This document shows positions 17,600-26,256 of a stretch of 64,000 nt of DNA, piece by piece (position 1 is the first letter of the stretch; every line of letters begins with the position of its first letter). The notes beneath the pieces were generated by a model that made no database searches, was not told the DNA's origin, and saw nothing but the letters and a program-made list of their open reading frames with translations. Made by a program: the position numbers and the translations under genes. The stretch is from Candidatus Gastranaerophilales bacterium. Its GTDB lineage: Bacteria; Cyanobacteriota; Vampirovibrionia; Gastranaerophilales; Gastranaerophilaceae. The DNA is taken from the NCBI GenBank assembly GCA_944325875.1, contig CALVBU010000002.1, positions 1 to 64,000 on the forward strand, read 5' to 3'.

Positions 17600-18733
17600 A
17601 TGGGAATGGCTGCTTCACAAGCAAGACTTCTTAGCTTAACAGCAAGAATGACTGATAATGAAAATTCAGGTCAAAATATTTCCTATTCTAAAATTCGCTT
17701 GTCACAACAGACAGAAGAAGCGAATAAAGATTATCTTGCAGCTCTTGATGCAACAAAATTAACTGTTTTAACAGGTTTTGACGGATCTACAGAAGTTTAT
17801 ACAGATATTTCTTATGGACTTATGACAGGCTATAATACTGTTGCTTGCGGATTACAATATGTTGTTACCGATAAAGACGGTAAAATTCTTGTAACTGATG
17901 CTCAAAAGAAAGCTTTTGAAGCTGGTAACGGAGATTTAAACAAATTCTTATCAGAACTAGGATACTCACAAGCTGATATTGATGTAACAGCAGACGGTGA
18001 TGCTAGTGATGAAGATAAAGCTCTTGCTCAACAAAAAGTTCACGAAGCTTGGGACCAATATTTAACATCAGTAGATTTACATTACGGCGATGATGAACAC
18101 GGGCTTGATTTTGGTTATACATCATTCGGTGGTGGATCTTATGATGGTTACCCTACATATACTTTAACAGACCTCAACACAGGTGCTACAGAAACAAAAG
18201 CCCTTAACTTTGAAGGTACTACAAAAGAACAAAGAGAACTTTACGATTACGCAGTAGCTCTAACTGAAGCTTACTACGGTAAAGCTGGAACTATCAACAA
18301 TAAAAAGACTTCAGCTGATCCTGAAAATGCAGCTTACGTAAAATACTTAACAAACATCTTTAATAAAATGTCTTCTTCAGGTTATTACACAGAACAAAAT
18401 ACTGCTGAAACTATTAAAGATAATAAATGGTTTGAACAGCAATTGAGAGAAGGTAATTTATTACTTGAATACTATTCAACTACAGAAAGAAAATTCGTAT
18501 CAACATCAATTGATTCAGATTCTTCTATCCAAGAAGTTGAAGACGAAAGAGAAATTGCCAGAATTGAAAGAGAATACCAAAATAAACTTTCTGATTTGGA
18601 AGCAAAAGATAACAAGTTTGACCTTGAATTAAGAAAACTTGATACTGAACACAGTGCTTTACAAACTGAATATGACGCTGTTAAGAACGTTATTGACAAA
18701 AACGTGGAAAAATCTTTCACAATATTCTCTTAA
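17600..18733 (+). CDS. large protein with SQ-R-LLSL N-terminus and C-terminal coiled coil
   Basis: A 377-residue soluble protein. I place the start at ATG 17600, about a dozen bases after AAAGGA; a TTG upstream at 17579 would add seven residues but lacks a ribosome binding site. The first 50 residues (GMAASQARLLSLTARMTDNE onward) are helical and resemble the N-terminus of the protein at 8631. Residues about 90-300 are acidic, Gly/Tyr-rich and probably globular; 315-370 form a charged coiled coil (REIARIEREYQNKLSDLEAK). No signal peptide. The layout suits a secreted or structural filament-associated protein, possibly a substrate of the flagellar-type export gate encoded at 56073-58411, but that is a guess. 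Confidence 0.8.
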   Translation: MGMAASQARLLSLTARMTDNENSGQNISYSKIRLSQQTEEANKDYLAALDATKLTVLTGFDGSTEVYTDISYGLMTGYNTVACGLQYVVTDKDGKILVTDAQKKAFEAGNGDLNKFLSELGYSQADIDVTADGDASDEDKALAQQKVHEAWDQYLTSVDLHYGDDEHGLDFGYTSFGGGSYDGYPTYTLTDLNTGATETKALNFEGTTKEQRELYDYAVALTEAYYGKAGTINNKKTSADPENAAYVKYLTNIFNKMSSSGYYTEQNTAETIKDNKWFEQQLREGNLLLEYYSTTERKFVSTSIDSDSSIQEVEDEREIARIEREYQNKLSDLEAKDNKFDLELRKLDTEHSALQTEYDAVKNVIDKNVEKSFTIFS

Positions 18734-18807
18734 CAGAAAACAAAAATTTTTATTTGATTCCTTTTTCCTTTATTTCCTTATTAAAAAAATTTCGTAACTT
18801 TTCCCCG

Positions 18808-18833
18808 CCACTTTCTTAACAAAAGTGGTTTTT
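18808..18833 (+). terminator. intrinsic terminator
   Basis: A 7-bp stem (CCACTTT, 18808-18814, with AAAGTGG, 18822-18828) followed directly by five T residues, about 75 bases after the coiled-coil protein gene. Confidence 0.75.
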
Positions 18834-18895
18834 CTTTTGCTTAAAATATATTTATGCTAAACTTAGAATACTACCGAGACTTGAAAGGAGAACAC

Positions 18896-19126
18896 ATGAT
18901 AAAAATTACCCCAATTACTAAGACTACATTTACTCTTCCAACACCACAAGGAAAAGATATTTACAGCCCAATTCAAAAGCTTATTGTCAAAAATAGAATG
19001 CCCGCTGTAATTAACAGAGATAAAATTGAGTTGTCAACATATAATCGCAACCAAGCAGAAGAAGCATTAAATCTATTTTCTGAATTAAAAGCTAAGTTTA
19101 AAATGAATACAATAACTGAAGAATAA
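18896..19126 (+). CDS. small protein, unknown function
   Basis: A 76-residue soluble basic protein. I chose ATG 18896 because a GAAAGGAG ribosome binding site lies six bases upstream; an in-frame ATG at 18854 has none. It starts with MIKITPITKTTFTLPTPQGK, then a SPIQKLIVKNRMPAVIN stretch and a C-terminal helix. No known motif. It is a single gene closed by a strong bidirectional terminator shared with the rubrerythrin gene. Confidence 0.72.
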   Translation: MIKITPITKTTFTLPTPQGKDIYSPIQKLIVKNRMPAVINRDKIELSTYNRNQAEEALNLFSELKAKFKMNTITEE

Positions 19127-19160
19127 AAAAATAACCCTGATAAATTATCAGGGTTATTTT
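19127..19160. terminator. bidirectional intrinsic terminator
   Basis: A 15-bp perfect stem (19127-19141 with 19146-19160) with core AACCCTGATA, A-run before and T-run after, between the small gene and the convergent rubrerythrin gene. Confidence 0.92.
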
Positions 19161-19176
19161 TTATTTAAGAATATTT

Positions 19177-19716
19177 TTATGAAAAATATCTTTTCAAAAG
19201 TCCGTCAAAACCTTTGCCGTGACGAGCTTCGTCTTTTGCCATTTCGTGAACTGTATCATGGATTGCATCATATCCTAATTGTTTAGCACGAGCTGCAATA
19301 GCTAATTTACCTTCGCAAGCACCGTGTTCAGCTTCAGCACGCAATTCAAGGTTTTTCTTTGTAGAATCTGTAACTACTTCACCAAGCAATTCTGCAAATT
19401 TTGCAGCGTGTTCAGCTTCTTCAAAAGCATATCTTTTATATGCTTCAGCAATTTCAGGATATCCTTCTCTTTCAGCTACTCTTGACATTGCTAGGTACAT
19501 ACCTACTTCTGTACATTCGCCACTGAAATGAGCTCTCAAGCCTTCCATAATTTCTTTATCTTCAACTACGCCGTCGCCAACTTTATGTTCACAAGCGTAA
19601 ACTTTTTCTCCACCGCCAACTTCTTTAAAAGTTGTAGCACCACATAATGGGCATCTTTCTGGAGCTTTATCTGCTTCTGTTGACCAACCGCATACTGTAC
19701 ATACAAATTTTGCCAT
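19177..19716 (-). CDS. reverse rubrerythrin (rubredoxin domain first)
   Basis: A 179-residue peroxide and oxygen scavenging di-iron protein. Domain order is reversed from classical rubrerythrin: the rubredoxin-like FeS4 domain is N-terminal (CTVCGW at 6-11, CPLCG at 22-26), and the ferritin-like di-iron domain follows ([21 protein letters not shown] near 110, and DEARHGKGF near 165). Anaerobes use this type as NADH-linked peroxidase/oxidase. A consensus promoter with a Fur-family operator next to its -35 lies upstream, so peroxide or metal-dependent control is likely. A GGTGG ribosome binding site precedes the ATG. Confidence 0.95.
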   Translation of the reverse strand: MAKFVCTVCGWSTEADKAPERCPLCGATTFKEVGGGEKVYACEHKVGDGVVEDKEIMEGLRAHFSGECTEVGMYLAMSRVAEREGYPEIAEAYKRYAFEEAEHAAKFAELLGEVVTDSTKKNLELRAEAEHGACEGKLAIAARAKQLGYDAIHDTVHEMAKDEARHGKGFDGLLKRYFS

Positions 19717-19760
19717 AACTTTTCCACCTTTCTATTGTGTATGATATTATTAACAAATTT

Positions 19761-19789
19761 ATTGTACACTATAAACATCTTTTTGTAAA
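19761..19789 (-). promoter_or_regulatory. rubrerythrin promoter
   Basis: On the minus strand TTTACA (19784-19789), 17-base spacer, TACAAT (19761-19766), about 45 bases upstream of the rubrerythrin ATG. Confidence 0.75.
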
Positions 19790-19790
19790 G

Positions 19791-19805
19791 TGAGAATTAT
19801 TCTCA
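19791..19805. promoter_or_regulatory. Fur-family (PerR/Fur-type) 7-1-7 operator
   Basis: TGAGAATTATTCTCA is a perfect palindrome of the 7-1-7 type bound by Fur-family repressors (compare TGATAATTATTATCA for Fur and TTATAATTATTATAA for PerR). It ends one base before the -35 box of the rubrerythrin promoter. PerR is favoured by the oxidative-stress target, but the sequence cannot separate PerR from Fur or Zur. Confidence 0.75.
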
Positions 19806-19835
19806 TTTTTAATATTTCTTTACAATTACTGAATG

Positions 19836-20711
19836 CTACTTAACTTTTTGGAAAACCATAATATATTCGTGTTTGAATATATAGAATCCACCTGCTAGAG
19901 CTCTATATCTCCACAAATTAGCAGTTTTACCTTTTGCTCTTTCGTTACCTTGAATATCTTTTACAATAATACCTTTAAGCTTGAAACCTAACTTCATCAT
20001 GCGAGCCATACATTCAAAACCTAATGGTTGAACTTCTGAGTTTTTATAACTATCACCGATAATCAAAGCTGCAAATCTACCTTTTTCTAATAGGTCATAA
20101 CCATTTGAAGCAACTTTTTCAAACAAATCATAAAATTGTTCAGTTGATTCACAATTTGAAAGGTCTTCTTTCTTATCAGAGAATTTAATAATGTCATCAT
20201 ATGGTGGATGAAGAATTAGGAACTGAGCTTTTTCTTCGCCCATAATTTCAAGTCTTGCTTTTACTTTTTCCTTTGCAATTTCAGAAGCAGAATCTGCGCA
20301 AATAATGTTTACATCAGTAACTAATTGTTTTGGAGTAAACTTTTCAGAAACTTTTTCTGCCAGCTCATCTTTTAACTCAACGCCAATACAGCGTCTATTC
20401 ATATTGATAGCTTCTATACCAGAAGTTCCTGATCCAAAGAATAAATCTAATACGATATCATTCTTTTTAGTAAATCTTTCATATAATTGTTGCGCAATTT
20501 GAGGGATATAATTCCCGTGATATTCATTAGAATGTCCGCCTTCACGTAATCTAGAAGGGAATTCCCACAAAGTATCAGTTTTTACATGAGAATAATCTTT
20601 CCAATTATTCAAATCAATATCACTGTATTTAGTGGTTTTGACCGGTTTTACAACCTGCAAATCAGCTTTTTTAATAGGTTTTAATTTTGTATTAGATTTA
20701 AGTCTTGCCAC
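19836..20711 (-). CDS. orphan DNA methyltransferase (N4/N6 amino type, HPPY motif)
   Basis: A 291-residue amino-methyltransferase. I place the start at GTG 20711, just after a GGAGGGG ribosome binding site; a longer frame reaching 20840 has no site. The S-adenosylmethionine motif (DLFFGSGTSG, about 88-97) precedes the catalytic motif IV, which reads HPPY (LILHPPYDDI, about 165) rather than DPPY or NPPY. The C-terminal half ends with a WRYRALAGGFYIFKHEY segment. No restriction endonuclease or specificity gene is adjacent, so it is a solitary methyltransferase, possibly epigenetic. It lies between rubrerythrin and a PiT-like permease. Confidence 0.83.
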   Translation of the reverse strand: MARLKSNTKLKPIKKADLQVVKPVKTTKYSDIDLNNWKDYSHVKTDTLWEFPSRLREGGHSNEYHGNYIPQIAQQLYERFTKKNDIVLDLFFGSGTSGIEAINMNRRCIGVELKDELAEKVSEKFTPKQLVTDVNIICADSASEIAKEKVKARLEIMGEEKAQFLILHPPYDDIIKFSDKKEDLSNCESTEQFYDLFEKVASNGYDLLEKGRFAALIIGDSYKNSEVQPLGFECMARMMKLGFKLKGIIVKDIQGNERAKGKTANLWRYRALAGGFYIFKHEYIMVFQKVK

Positions 20712-20825
20712 GTATATCCCCTCCAAGTCTTTTAACAATCCAATAGTATAAAAATGTTTCAAATTTGTAATCAAACATTTAGATGAATTTATTTTTGGTG
20801 TAGAGTAAAATTGAATGGAGGAATT

Positions 20826-21830
20826 ATGTTCCTTGAACAAATAACACTAAGCAATATATACATGATAGTTGGTTTTTTAATATCAATGTATTCATGTGTT
20901 TCAAACGACGTAATCCAGACTTTAGGTACTTACCTCACAACAAGTAAGAAAATGCCTACTTGGATTATATGGGCATTTACAAGTGCTGTATTAATAATTA
21001 CGATTACAACAGGTTGGATAGTTAATCATGGCGATATGTCATTTGGCAGGTTGGAAAGAATACCTTTCCCAGAGACATTTACACTTATTCATGTACTACC
21101 GCCTATAATACTTTTATTTTTAACAAAATACGGAATTCCGGTATCGACTACATTTTTGATTTTAAGTATCTTTTCAGCAAATGATGTAAGCGTTATCGGA
21201 ATGATTTTATCTAAGTCAATTATTGGATATTTCTTAGCACTTGTAGTTTCCGTAGTAATTTATACAGTAATAGCAAGACCTGTTGAAAGATATTTTTATT
21301 ACACTCAAAAGAAAAAAATATCTAAATGGTGGGTTGCTGCCAAATGGTTATCAACTGCCTTTTTATGGTCACAATGGTTAATGCAAGATGCAGCAAACCT
21401 TTTTGTATACTTACCAAGAAAAGCTTCTATTGGAGAATTATTATTCGTATTAATCGGATTTACCGGATTTTTATGGATTGTGGCTTACAGACGCGGTGGA
21501 GAAGTTCAGAAAATCATCAAAATGAAAACCAATGTTCAAGACCCTCGCTCGGCAACGATTATTGATTTAATATATGCATTCTTGTTATTATACTTTATTC
21601 AATTAAACAATGTTCCAATGTCTACTACTTGGGTATTCATAGGCTTGTTAGCAGGTCGTGAAATTGCCCTATATCACAGATTAAGATTTGAATCTCCTAA
21701 AAAAATGTATAAACACATTTTAAAAGACCTAACTAAAGTAACATTTGGACTTGTTGTATCAATAGCAGTAGTTCTAGTTCTTGTAAAATTTGAACTTGTT
21801 AAAAATTTCTTTATGTCACATTTTATGTAA
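20826..21830 (+). CDS. PiT-type (PHO4-like) phosphate permease family membrane protein
   Basis: A 334-residue inner-membrane protein with about nine spans. The start is ATG 20826 after a TGGAGGAA ribosome binding site. The duplicated PiT signatures are seen in modified form: SNDVIQTLGTYL near residue 28 in place of GANDVANA, and IPVSTTFLILSIFSAND (about 103) paired with NVPMSTTWVFIGLLAGRE (about 265). These suggest a sodium- or proton-coupled phosphate or related anion permease, but the signatures are degenerate and the substrate is uncertain. It starts about 115 bases from the divergent methyltransferase. Confidence 0.72.
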   Translation: MFLEQITLSNIYMIVGFLISMYSCVSNDVIQTLGTYLTTSKKMPTWIIWAFTSAVLIITITTGWIVNHGDMSFGRLERIPFPETFTLIHVLPPIILLFLTKYGIPVSTTFLILSIFSANDVSVIGMILSKSIIGYFLALVVSVVIYTVIARPVERYFYYTQKKKISKWWVAAKWLSTAFLWSQWLMQDAANLFVYLPRKASIGELLFVLIGFTGFLWIVAYRRGGEVQKIIKMKTNVQDPRSATIIDLIYAFLLLYFIQLNNVPMSTTWVFIGLLAGREIALYHRLRFESPKKMYKHILKDLTKVTFGLVVSIAVVLVLVKFELVKNFFMSHFM

Positions 21831-21849
21831 TTGATATCACAGGATAGCT

Positions 21850-23604
21850 ATGGCGAGAATAAAACAATTATCAAAACATTTAATTAACCAAATAGCTGCA
21901 GGAGAAGTAATTGAAAGACCTGCCTCGGTAGTAAAAGAGCTTGTTGAGAATTCCGTGGATGCAGGTGCAACAAAAATAAGTGTAGAAATTTCTAACGAAT
22001 GCAGAGATATAAGAGTTGCAGACAACGGATCAGGAATTCATCCTGACGATATTATCCTTGCATTTTCAAAACATGCGACAAGCAAAATTGCAACAGACGA
22101 AGACTTATTCGATATACATACATTAGGCTTTCGAGGAGAAGCTCTTTCAAGTATAATTTCGATTTCAAAACTTACTTGTACTACAAGAACTAAAGATTTT
22201 GAAACAGGAACAAAGGTCAAATGCGAAAATTCAGAAGTCAAAAAAGTTGAGACTGGCTGTGCTGTTGGAACGATTATGGAAGTAAGGGATTTGTTTTACA
22301 ATATTCCTGCACGTTTAAAATTCCTAAAAAACTCAAATACTGAATTTTCATATATCCAAGAAATGGTTCAGTCAATTGCAATAGTAAACCCTCAAACAGC
22401 TTTTGAACTAAAGAAAAATGGGAAAACTGTTCTAAAAACTTCAGGGAATAATGAGCTTAAATATACGCTCAAAGAACTATTTTCAAGCACTGTAACAGAC
22501 AATTTGAAAGAGGTTTTAAAAACAGATGCTCTTGCCGGATTAAAAATATCAGGTTATGTCAGCACTCCAGACTTTACACGTTCCAGCAAAAAAGACTTTC
22601 ATATCTACATTAATTCAAGAACTGTAAAATGTCCGATATTTATGAAAGCAATTGATACTGCTTATAAAAATCTTATTGCAAACGGAAAATATCCTTTTGT
22701 AGTGCTTAATCTTGAAATGCCGCCTGCTGATGTTGACGTCAATGTTCATCCGACTAAAAAGGAAGTTCGATATAAAAATACCAATATGGTATTTAATTTT
22801 ATAATGACATCTATTATCGCAGGATTATCAAATCACGTCGAAAAGCCTATCGAAACAAATCAAAGTAATGAAGGTCAGGAAGAAAAAATTATAGAATTCA
22901 CTCCGATTGAACCTTCTGTAATATTTAATAAAACTGAAGATGAGATTTTAATAAAAACTACCATTCAAGATAATAATTCAAATATCCAAGTTCCAATCCA
23001 AACAGAGCAGAAACAAATTTTCAAGCCTATTGAAAACAAACCGCAAGAACCGGAAGAAAATGTTGTAGGGCAATATAAAAACACATACATAATGGTAGAA
23101 AAAGAAGACGGACTTGAAATTATAGATCAGCATATTGCAGAAGAGCGTTACATATATGAAAAATTAAAATCCGAAAAAAATATAGTATCACAATTGCTTT
23201 TTGTATCAGATATTCTAACCGTATCTGCAACAGAAGCGGAATTAATAAAAGAAAACTTAGAAAAGTTTGAGAAATTCGGATATGGAATAGAATTTACTGG
23301 AGAAAATGAATTAATATTTAGAAAAGTTCCGCAAATGATAGCCAAAGTAAATCCACAAGAGATTTTAGCAGATATTTTAGATAATATTGAAAGTGACATT
23401 GACGGATTAGAAGAAAAAATACTTATCACCACATCTTGTAAAGCATCAGTCAAGGCAGGTCAAAAGTTATCAACTTGGCAAATGCAAGAAATCGTAAAAA
23501 AATGGCGAACCACCAAAATGCCATATACATGCCCACACGGCAGACCTATAGTAAAATTCTTCCCACACAAAGAAATTGCAGGATTTTTCCAAAGAAATGC
23601 ATAA
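21850..23604 (+). CDS. mutL: DNA mismatch repair protein MutL, endonuclease type
   Basis: A 584-residue mismatch-repair protein. The N-terminal GHKL ATPase motifs are complete: VENSVDAGATK (about 31-41), DNGSGI (about 58) and LGFRGEAL (about 93). After a Gln/Glu-rich linker (about 335-410) the C-terminal dimerisation domain has the metal-binding endonuclease motif as DQHIAEERYIYE (about 426-437, Ile in place of the usual Ala) plus a SCK and a CPHGRP site, so it should nick DNA itself, as in bacteria without MutH. No mutS is next to it. An AGGA ribosome binding site lies before ATG. Confidence 0.97.
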   Translation: MARIKQLSKHLINQIAAGEVIERPASVVKELVENSVDAGATKISVEISNECRDIRVADNGSGIHPDDIILAFSKHATSKIATDEDLFDIHTLGFRGEALSSIISISKLTCTTRTKDFETGTKVKCENSEVKKVETGCAVGTIMEVRDLFYNIPARLKFLKNSNTEFSYIQEMVQSIAIVNPQTAFELKKNGKTVLKTSGNNELKYTLKELFSSTVTDNLKEVLKTDALAGLKISGYVSTPDFTRSSKKDFHIYINSRTVKCPIFMKAIDTAYKNLIANGKYPFVVLNLEMPPADVDVNVHPTKKEVRYKNTNMVFNFIMTSIIAGLSNHVEKPIETNQSNEGQEEKIIEFTPIEPSVIFNKTEDEILIKTTIQDNNSNIQVPIQTEQKQIFKPIENKPQEPEENVVGQYKNTYIMVEKEDGLEIIDQHIAEERYIYEKLKSEKNIVSQLLFVSDILTVSATEAELIKENLEKFEKFGYGIEFTGENELIFRKVPQMIAKVNPQEILADILDNIESDIDGLEEKILITTSCKASVKAGQKLSTWQMQEIVKKWRTTKMPYTCPHGRPIVKFFPHKEIAGFFQRNA

Positions 23605-23667
23605 GTTGAATACCAATAAATATTTAACTCAGAGAATTATAAGATTATATTTTTTTAATACAGATTT

Positions 23668-23877
23668 TTATTTAAATAATTCTATCACATCTATACCTAA
23701 ATAGTCTGCTATACTAATAATTTTATCAATAGTAATATTAAGTTTTGCATTCTCTACTTTTCCAATATAAGAACCATCCAAGTCCAAATCAAGCGACAAT
23801 TCTTCTTGTGATAAACCTTTCAGTCGCCTGAATTTCTTTAAGTTTTTACCAAAACGCTTTTTAACATTTTTATTCAT
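23668..23877 (-). CDS. XRE-family helix-turn-helix regulator
   Basis: A 69-residue protein that is little more than one Cro/C1-type DNA-binding domain: FGKNLKKFRRLKGLSQEELS, then a YIGKVENAKLNITID recognition region. I start it at ATG 23877, where the domain begins; an upstream ATG at 23955 would add 26 residues with no homology-like character and no ribosome binding site. It is divergent from the pilin-like gene at 23977, whose promoter it might control. No toxin or modification partner is beside it. Confidence 0.75.
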   Translation of the reverse strand: MNKNVKKRFGKNLKKFRRLKGLSQEELSLDLDLDGSYIGKVENAKLNITIDKIISIADYLGIDVIELFK

Positions 23878-23976
23878 ACTATATATTTTCGTAGGTATCT
23901 CAAATTTATTCCACGATTGACAGTCGGGTAAAAACATGTTAGAATTAGAATACATGCGGATTTAAGAGGTATTAAA

Positions 23977-24669
23977 ATGTTTCAATTAAAAACGATTAAC
24001 TTAAAAGGTTTTACACTTGCAGAAGTTTTAATTACTATAGGAGTTATCGGAATAGTGGCATCAATGACACTACCTACACTTATAGGAAACTATAAGAAAA
24101 AAGAAGCAACATCTCGTTTAAAAAAATTTTATAGTTCAATGTCACAAGCTATATTACTATCAGAAAATGAAAATGGGCCTAGCAAAGAGTGGTCGAAAAC
24201 TTATTATCTAACAGACGAAGATGGAAACTATGATAATGAAACAAATAGAAATTTGGTAATAGCATATTTTGATAAATATTTAAAACCTTATCTTAAATAT
24301 ATTGAAATTGAAGAAAACCCTGAAGATTTACAAGATGAAGAAACTGGACAATCATCACAAATAAGAGTTCATTTTGCTGATGGGTCTTACATGAACATAT
24401 ATAATGGAGCATGCATTGATTTAGGATTTGACGTAAATGGCAAAAGAAACTCTAATAAACTTGGTATAGATATTTTTAAATTTGTTATTTGTCCACAAGA
24501 TAAAGCTGAAGTACAATGTGGTGGCAATAAAAACTGGTGTGCATACTGTCCTGAATGCAACACAAGAGAAGCTGCACTCCAACGCTGTAAAACTCTAGGC
24601 AATTATTGCGGAAGGCTTTTAATGATGGATGATTGGGAATTCAAAGACGATTATCCTTACAAACTATAA
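23977..24669 (+). CDS. prepilin-like protein (type IV pilin/pseudopilin N-terminus)
   Basis: A 230-residue protein with a class III signal: leader MFQLKTINLKG, cleavage before FTLAEVLITIGVIGIVASMT (Glu at mature position 5), then a hydrophobic helix. A GxxxTLP segment (TLPTLIGNYKKKEA) follows, and the C-terminal region is variable and Cys-rich (CNTREAALQRC, NYCG), suggesting disulphides outside the membrane. It ends with DDWEFKDDYPYKL, nearly the same ending as the pilin-like protein at 43717-44424. Single gene, GAGG ribosome binding site, 3' end overlapping mtnA by six bases. It may be a minor pilin for adhesion or uptake; assembly genes are not in the window. Confidence 0.88.
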   Translation: MFQLKTINLKGFTLAEVLITIGVIGIVASMTLPTLIGNYKKKEATSRLKKFYSSMSQAILLSENENGPSKEWSKTYYLTDEDGNYDNETNRNLVIAYFDKYLKPYLKYIEIEENPEDLQDEETGQSSQIRVHFADGSYMNIYNGACIDLGFDVNGKRNSNKLGIDIFKFVICPQDKAEVQCGGNKNWCAYCPECNTREAALQRCKTLGNYCGRLLMMDDWEFKDDYPYKL

Positions 24670-25725
24670 AGTTTCAAAAGCTTCAGCAATTGATTTGTTA
24701 TAGTCAGGTCTTAATATACCTTTTTCAGTAATGATACCTGCAATCAATTCATGTGGAGTGACATCAAAACCAGGATTTATAACATTAACATCAGGAGCAC
24801 AAATAATTTTACCGTTTATATGGGTAACTTCTTCATGAGAACGTTCTTCTATAACGATTTCATCTCCTGTTTTAATGCTTGTATCGATAGTTGATAGTGG
24901 AGCTGCTACATAGAAAGGAATATTATGATATTTAGCAGCAATTGCAACGGTATATGTACCTATTTTATTAGCAGCATCACCATTTGCAGCAATTCTATCC
25001 GCACCAACAACTACCATATCAATCATACCTTTTTTCATAAAGTATGAACACATTCCATCGGTAATAAGAGTTGTAGGAATACCATCCATTGTAAGTTCAA
25101 ATGTTGTAATTCTAGCACCCTGTTGACGCGGGCGGGTTTCGTCAGCAAAAACTTGAATTGTAGGATCATTAGCAAATGCAGAACGCACAACGCCGAGTGC
25201 TGTTCCATAACCGACTGTCGCAAGAGCTCCGGCATTACAGTGAGTTAAGATAGTTGCACCTTTTGGTACAACTGTTGCACCATAATCTCCGATTTTTTTG
25301 TTTATAGCAATGTCTTCATCTTCTAGTTTTATTCCGTTTTGTTTAAGTTCTTCAACAATACCATTGATATCTGACTTAGAAGCTTTTATGATATCTTTTT
25401 GTTTTTCGACAGCCCACATCAAGTTAACTGCTGTAGGACGTGAGCTTGCCATATAATCTGACTTTTCTAATAACTTTGTAACAAATTCATCTCTGGAAAG
25501 ATTTTCTTTAGCAAGCTCTTGTGCATATAAAACAACCCCATGAGCCCCAGCAACTCCAATAGCTGGCGCCCCTCTTACTATCATTGTTTTGATAGCATCA
25601 TACATATCTTGTCCAGTTGTTATATTTACATATTTAAATTCATATGGCAGAATTGTTTGATCTACCATTTTTGAATAATTATCTACCCACTCTATTGTTT
25701 TAATCTTTGAATGAAATTCTGCCAT
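24664..25725 (-). CDS. mtnA: S-methyl-5-thioribose-1-phosphate isomerase
   Basis: A 353-residue cytoplasmic enzyme of the methionine salvage pathway, converting methylthioribose-1-phosphate to methylthioribulose-1-phosphate. Signatures: MIVRGAPAIGVAGAHG (about 48-63), the catalytic-cysteine loop LTHCNAGALATVGYGTA (about 160-176) and GADRIAANGDAANKIGT (about 240-256) with the catalytic Asp. It is related to eIF2B alpha subunits but these motifs favour MtnA. No other salvage genes are adjacent, and in some bacteria the enzyme also handles 5'-deoxyadenosine products of radical SAM enzymes. AGGA ribosome binding site. Confidence 0.95.
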   Translation of the reverse strand: MAEFHSKIKTIEWVDNYSKMVDQTILPYEFKYVNITTGQDMYDAIKTMIVRGAPAIGVAGAHGVVLYAQELAKENLSRDEFVTKLLEKSDYMASSRPTAVNLMWAVEKQKDIIKASKSDINGIVEELKQNGIKLEDEDIAINKKIGDYGATVVPKGATILTHCNAGALATVGYGTALGVVRSAFANDPTIQVFADETRPRQQGARITTFELTMDGIPTTLITDGMCSYFMKKGMIDMVVVGADRIAANGDAANKIGTYTVAIAAKYHNIPFYVAAPLSTIDTSIKTGDEIVIEERSHEEVTHINGKIICAPDVNVINPGFDVTPHELIAGIITEKGILRPDYNKSIAEAFETL

Positions 25726-25737
25726 TTTATATTTCCT

Positions 25738-26211
25738 TTACTTATATTGTCTGTATCTTTTTTCTTCATTTTTATCAAGAGTATTAAAGAACTCTTTTAC
25801 ATAATAAGTTAAAAATCCTGTAAATGCATTTACGGTCGCACTCAATACACCCATAAATAATGATAATATTAAAATTACTCCAAAACTTGCGGAACTAAGA
25901 ATCACTGAAACTCCATAATTGGAATAATAATTAAAAAACTTCATAAGAATAACAACTGCAGGAACATAGATTATACAAAATGCCATAAATGAAACAAATC
26001 CAATAATAGCACCCAATGTAACGCTTTCTTGAACCGTAAATAATTCTAATACTTTTGCCCGCATTAAGAATGTCATTACAATTACAGAAGAAAGACATAA
26101 TAAAATCCAAAAAGCAATCTGCCCAACAAAAGGCAAAATTGTAATCACGCCACAAACACCGCCAATAAAGGCACTTACTAGCACTACTAATTTTAATAAT
26201 GATTTATCCAT
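25738..26211 (-). CDS. integral membrane protein with four predicted spans, unknown function
   Basis: A 157-residue protein with hydrophobic spans at about 8-30, 32-50, 65-90 and 105-130, and a charged C-terminal tail (KEFFNTLDKNEEKRYRQYK). No motif I recognise. A GGAGAG ribosome binding site lies just before the ATG. It is 12 bases upstream of mtnA and 45 bases downstream of the metalloprotease gene, so it is probably part of one minus-strand operon (ruvC, protease, this gene, mtnA). Confidence 0.78.
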   Translation of the reverse strand: MDKSLLKLVVLVSAFIGGVCGVITILPFVGQIAFWILLCLSSVIVMTFLMRAKVLELFTVQESVTLGAIIGFVSFMAFCIIYVPAVVILMKFFNYYSNYGVSVILSSASFGVILILSLFMGVLSATVNAFTGFLTYYVKEFFNTLDKNEEKRYRQYK

Positions 26212-26256
26212 ATTCTCTCCAGTCTAAAAAGATTATATCATAAAAAGAACTTGTAT

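Noticed and set aside
20712-20840. Longer reading frame for the DNA methyltransferase
   Set aside because: No ribosome binding site and atypical sequence; GTG 20711 follows GGAGGGG and starts a typical protein.
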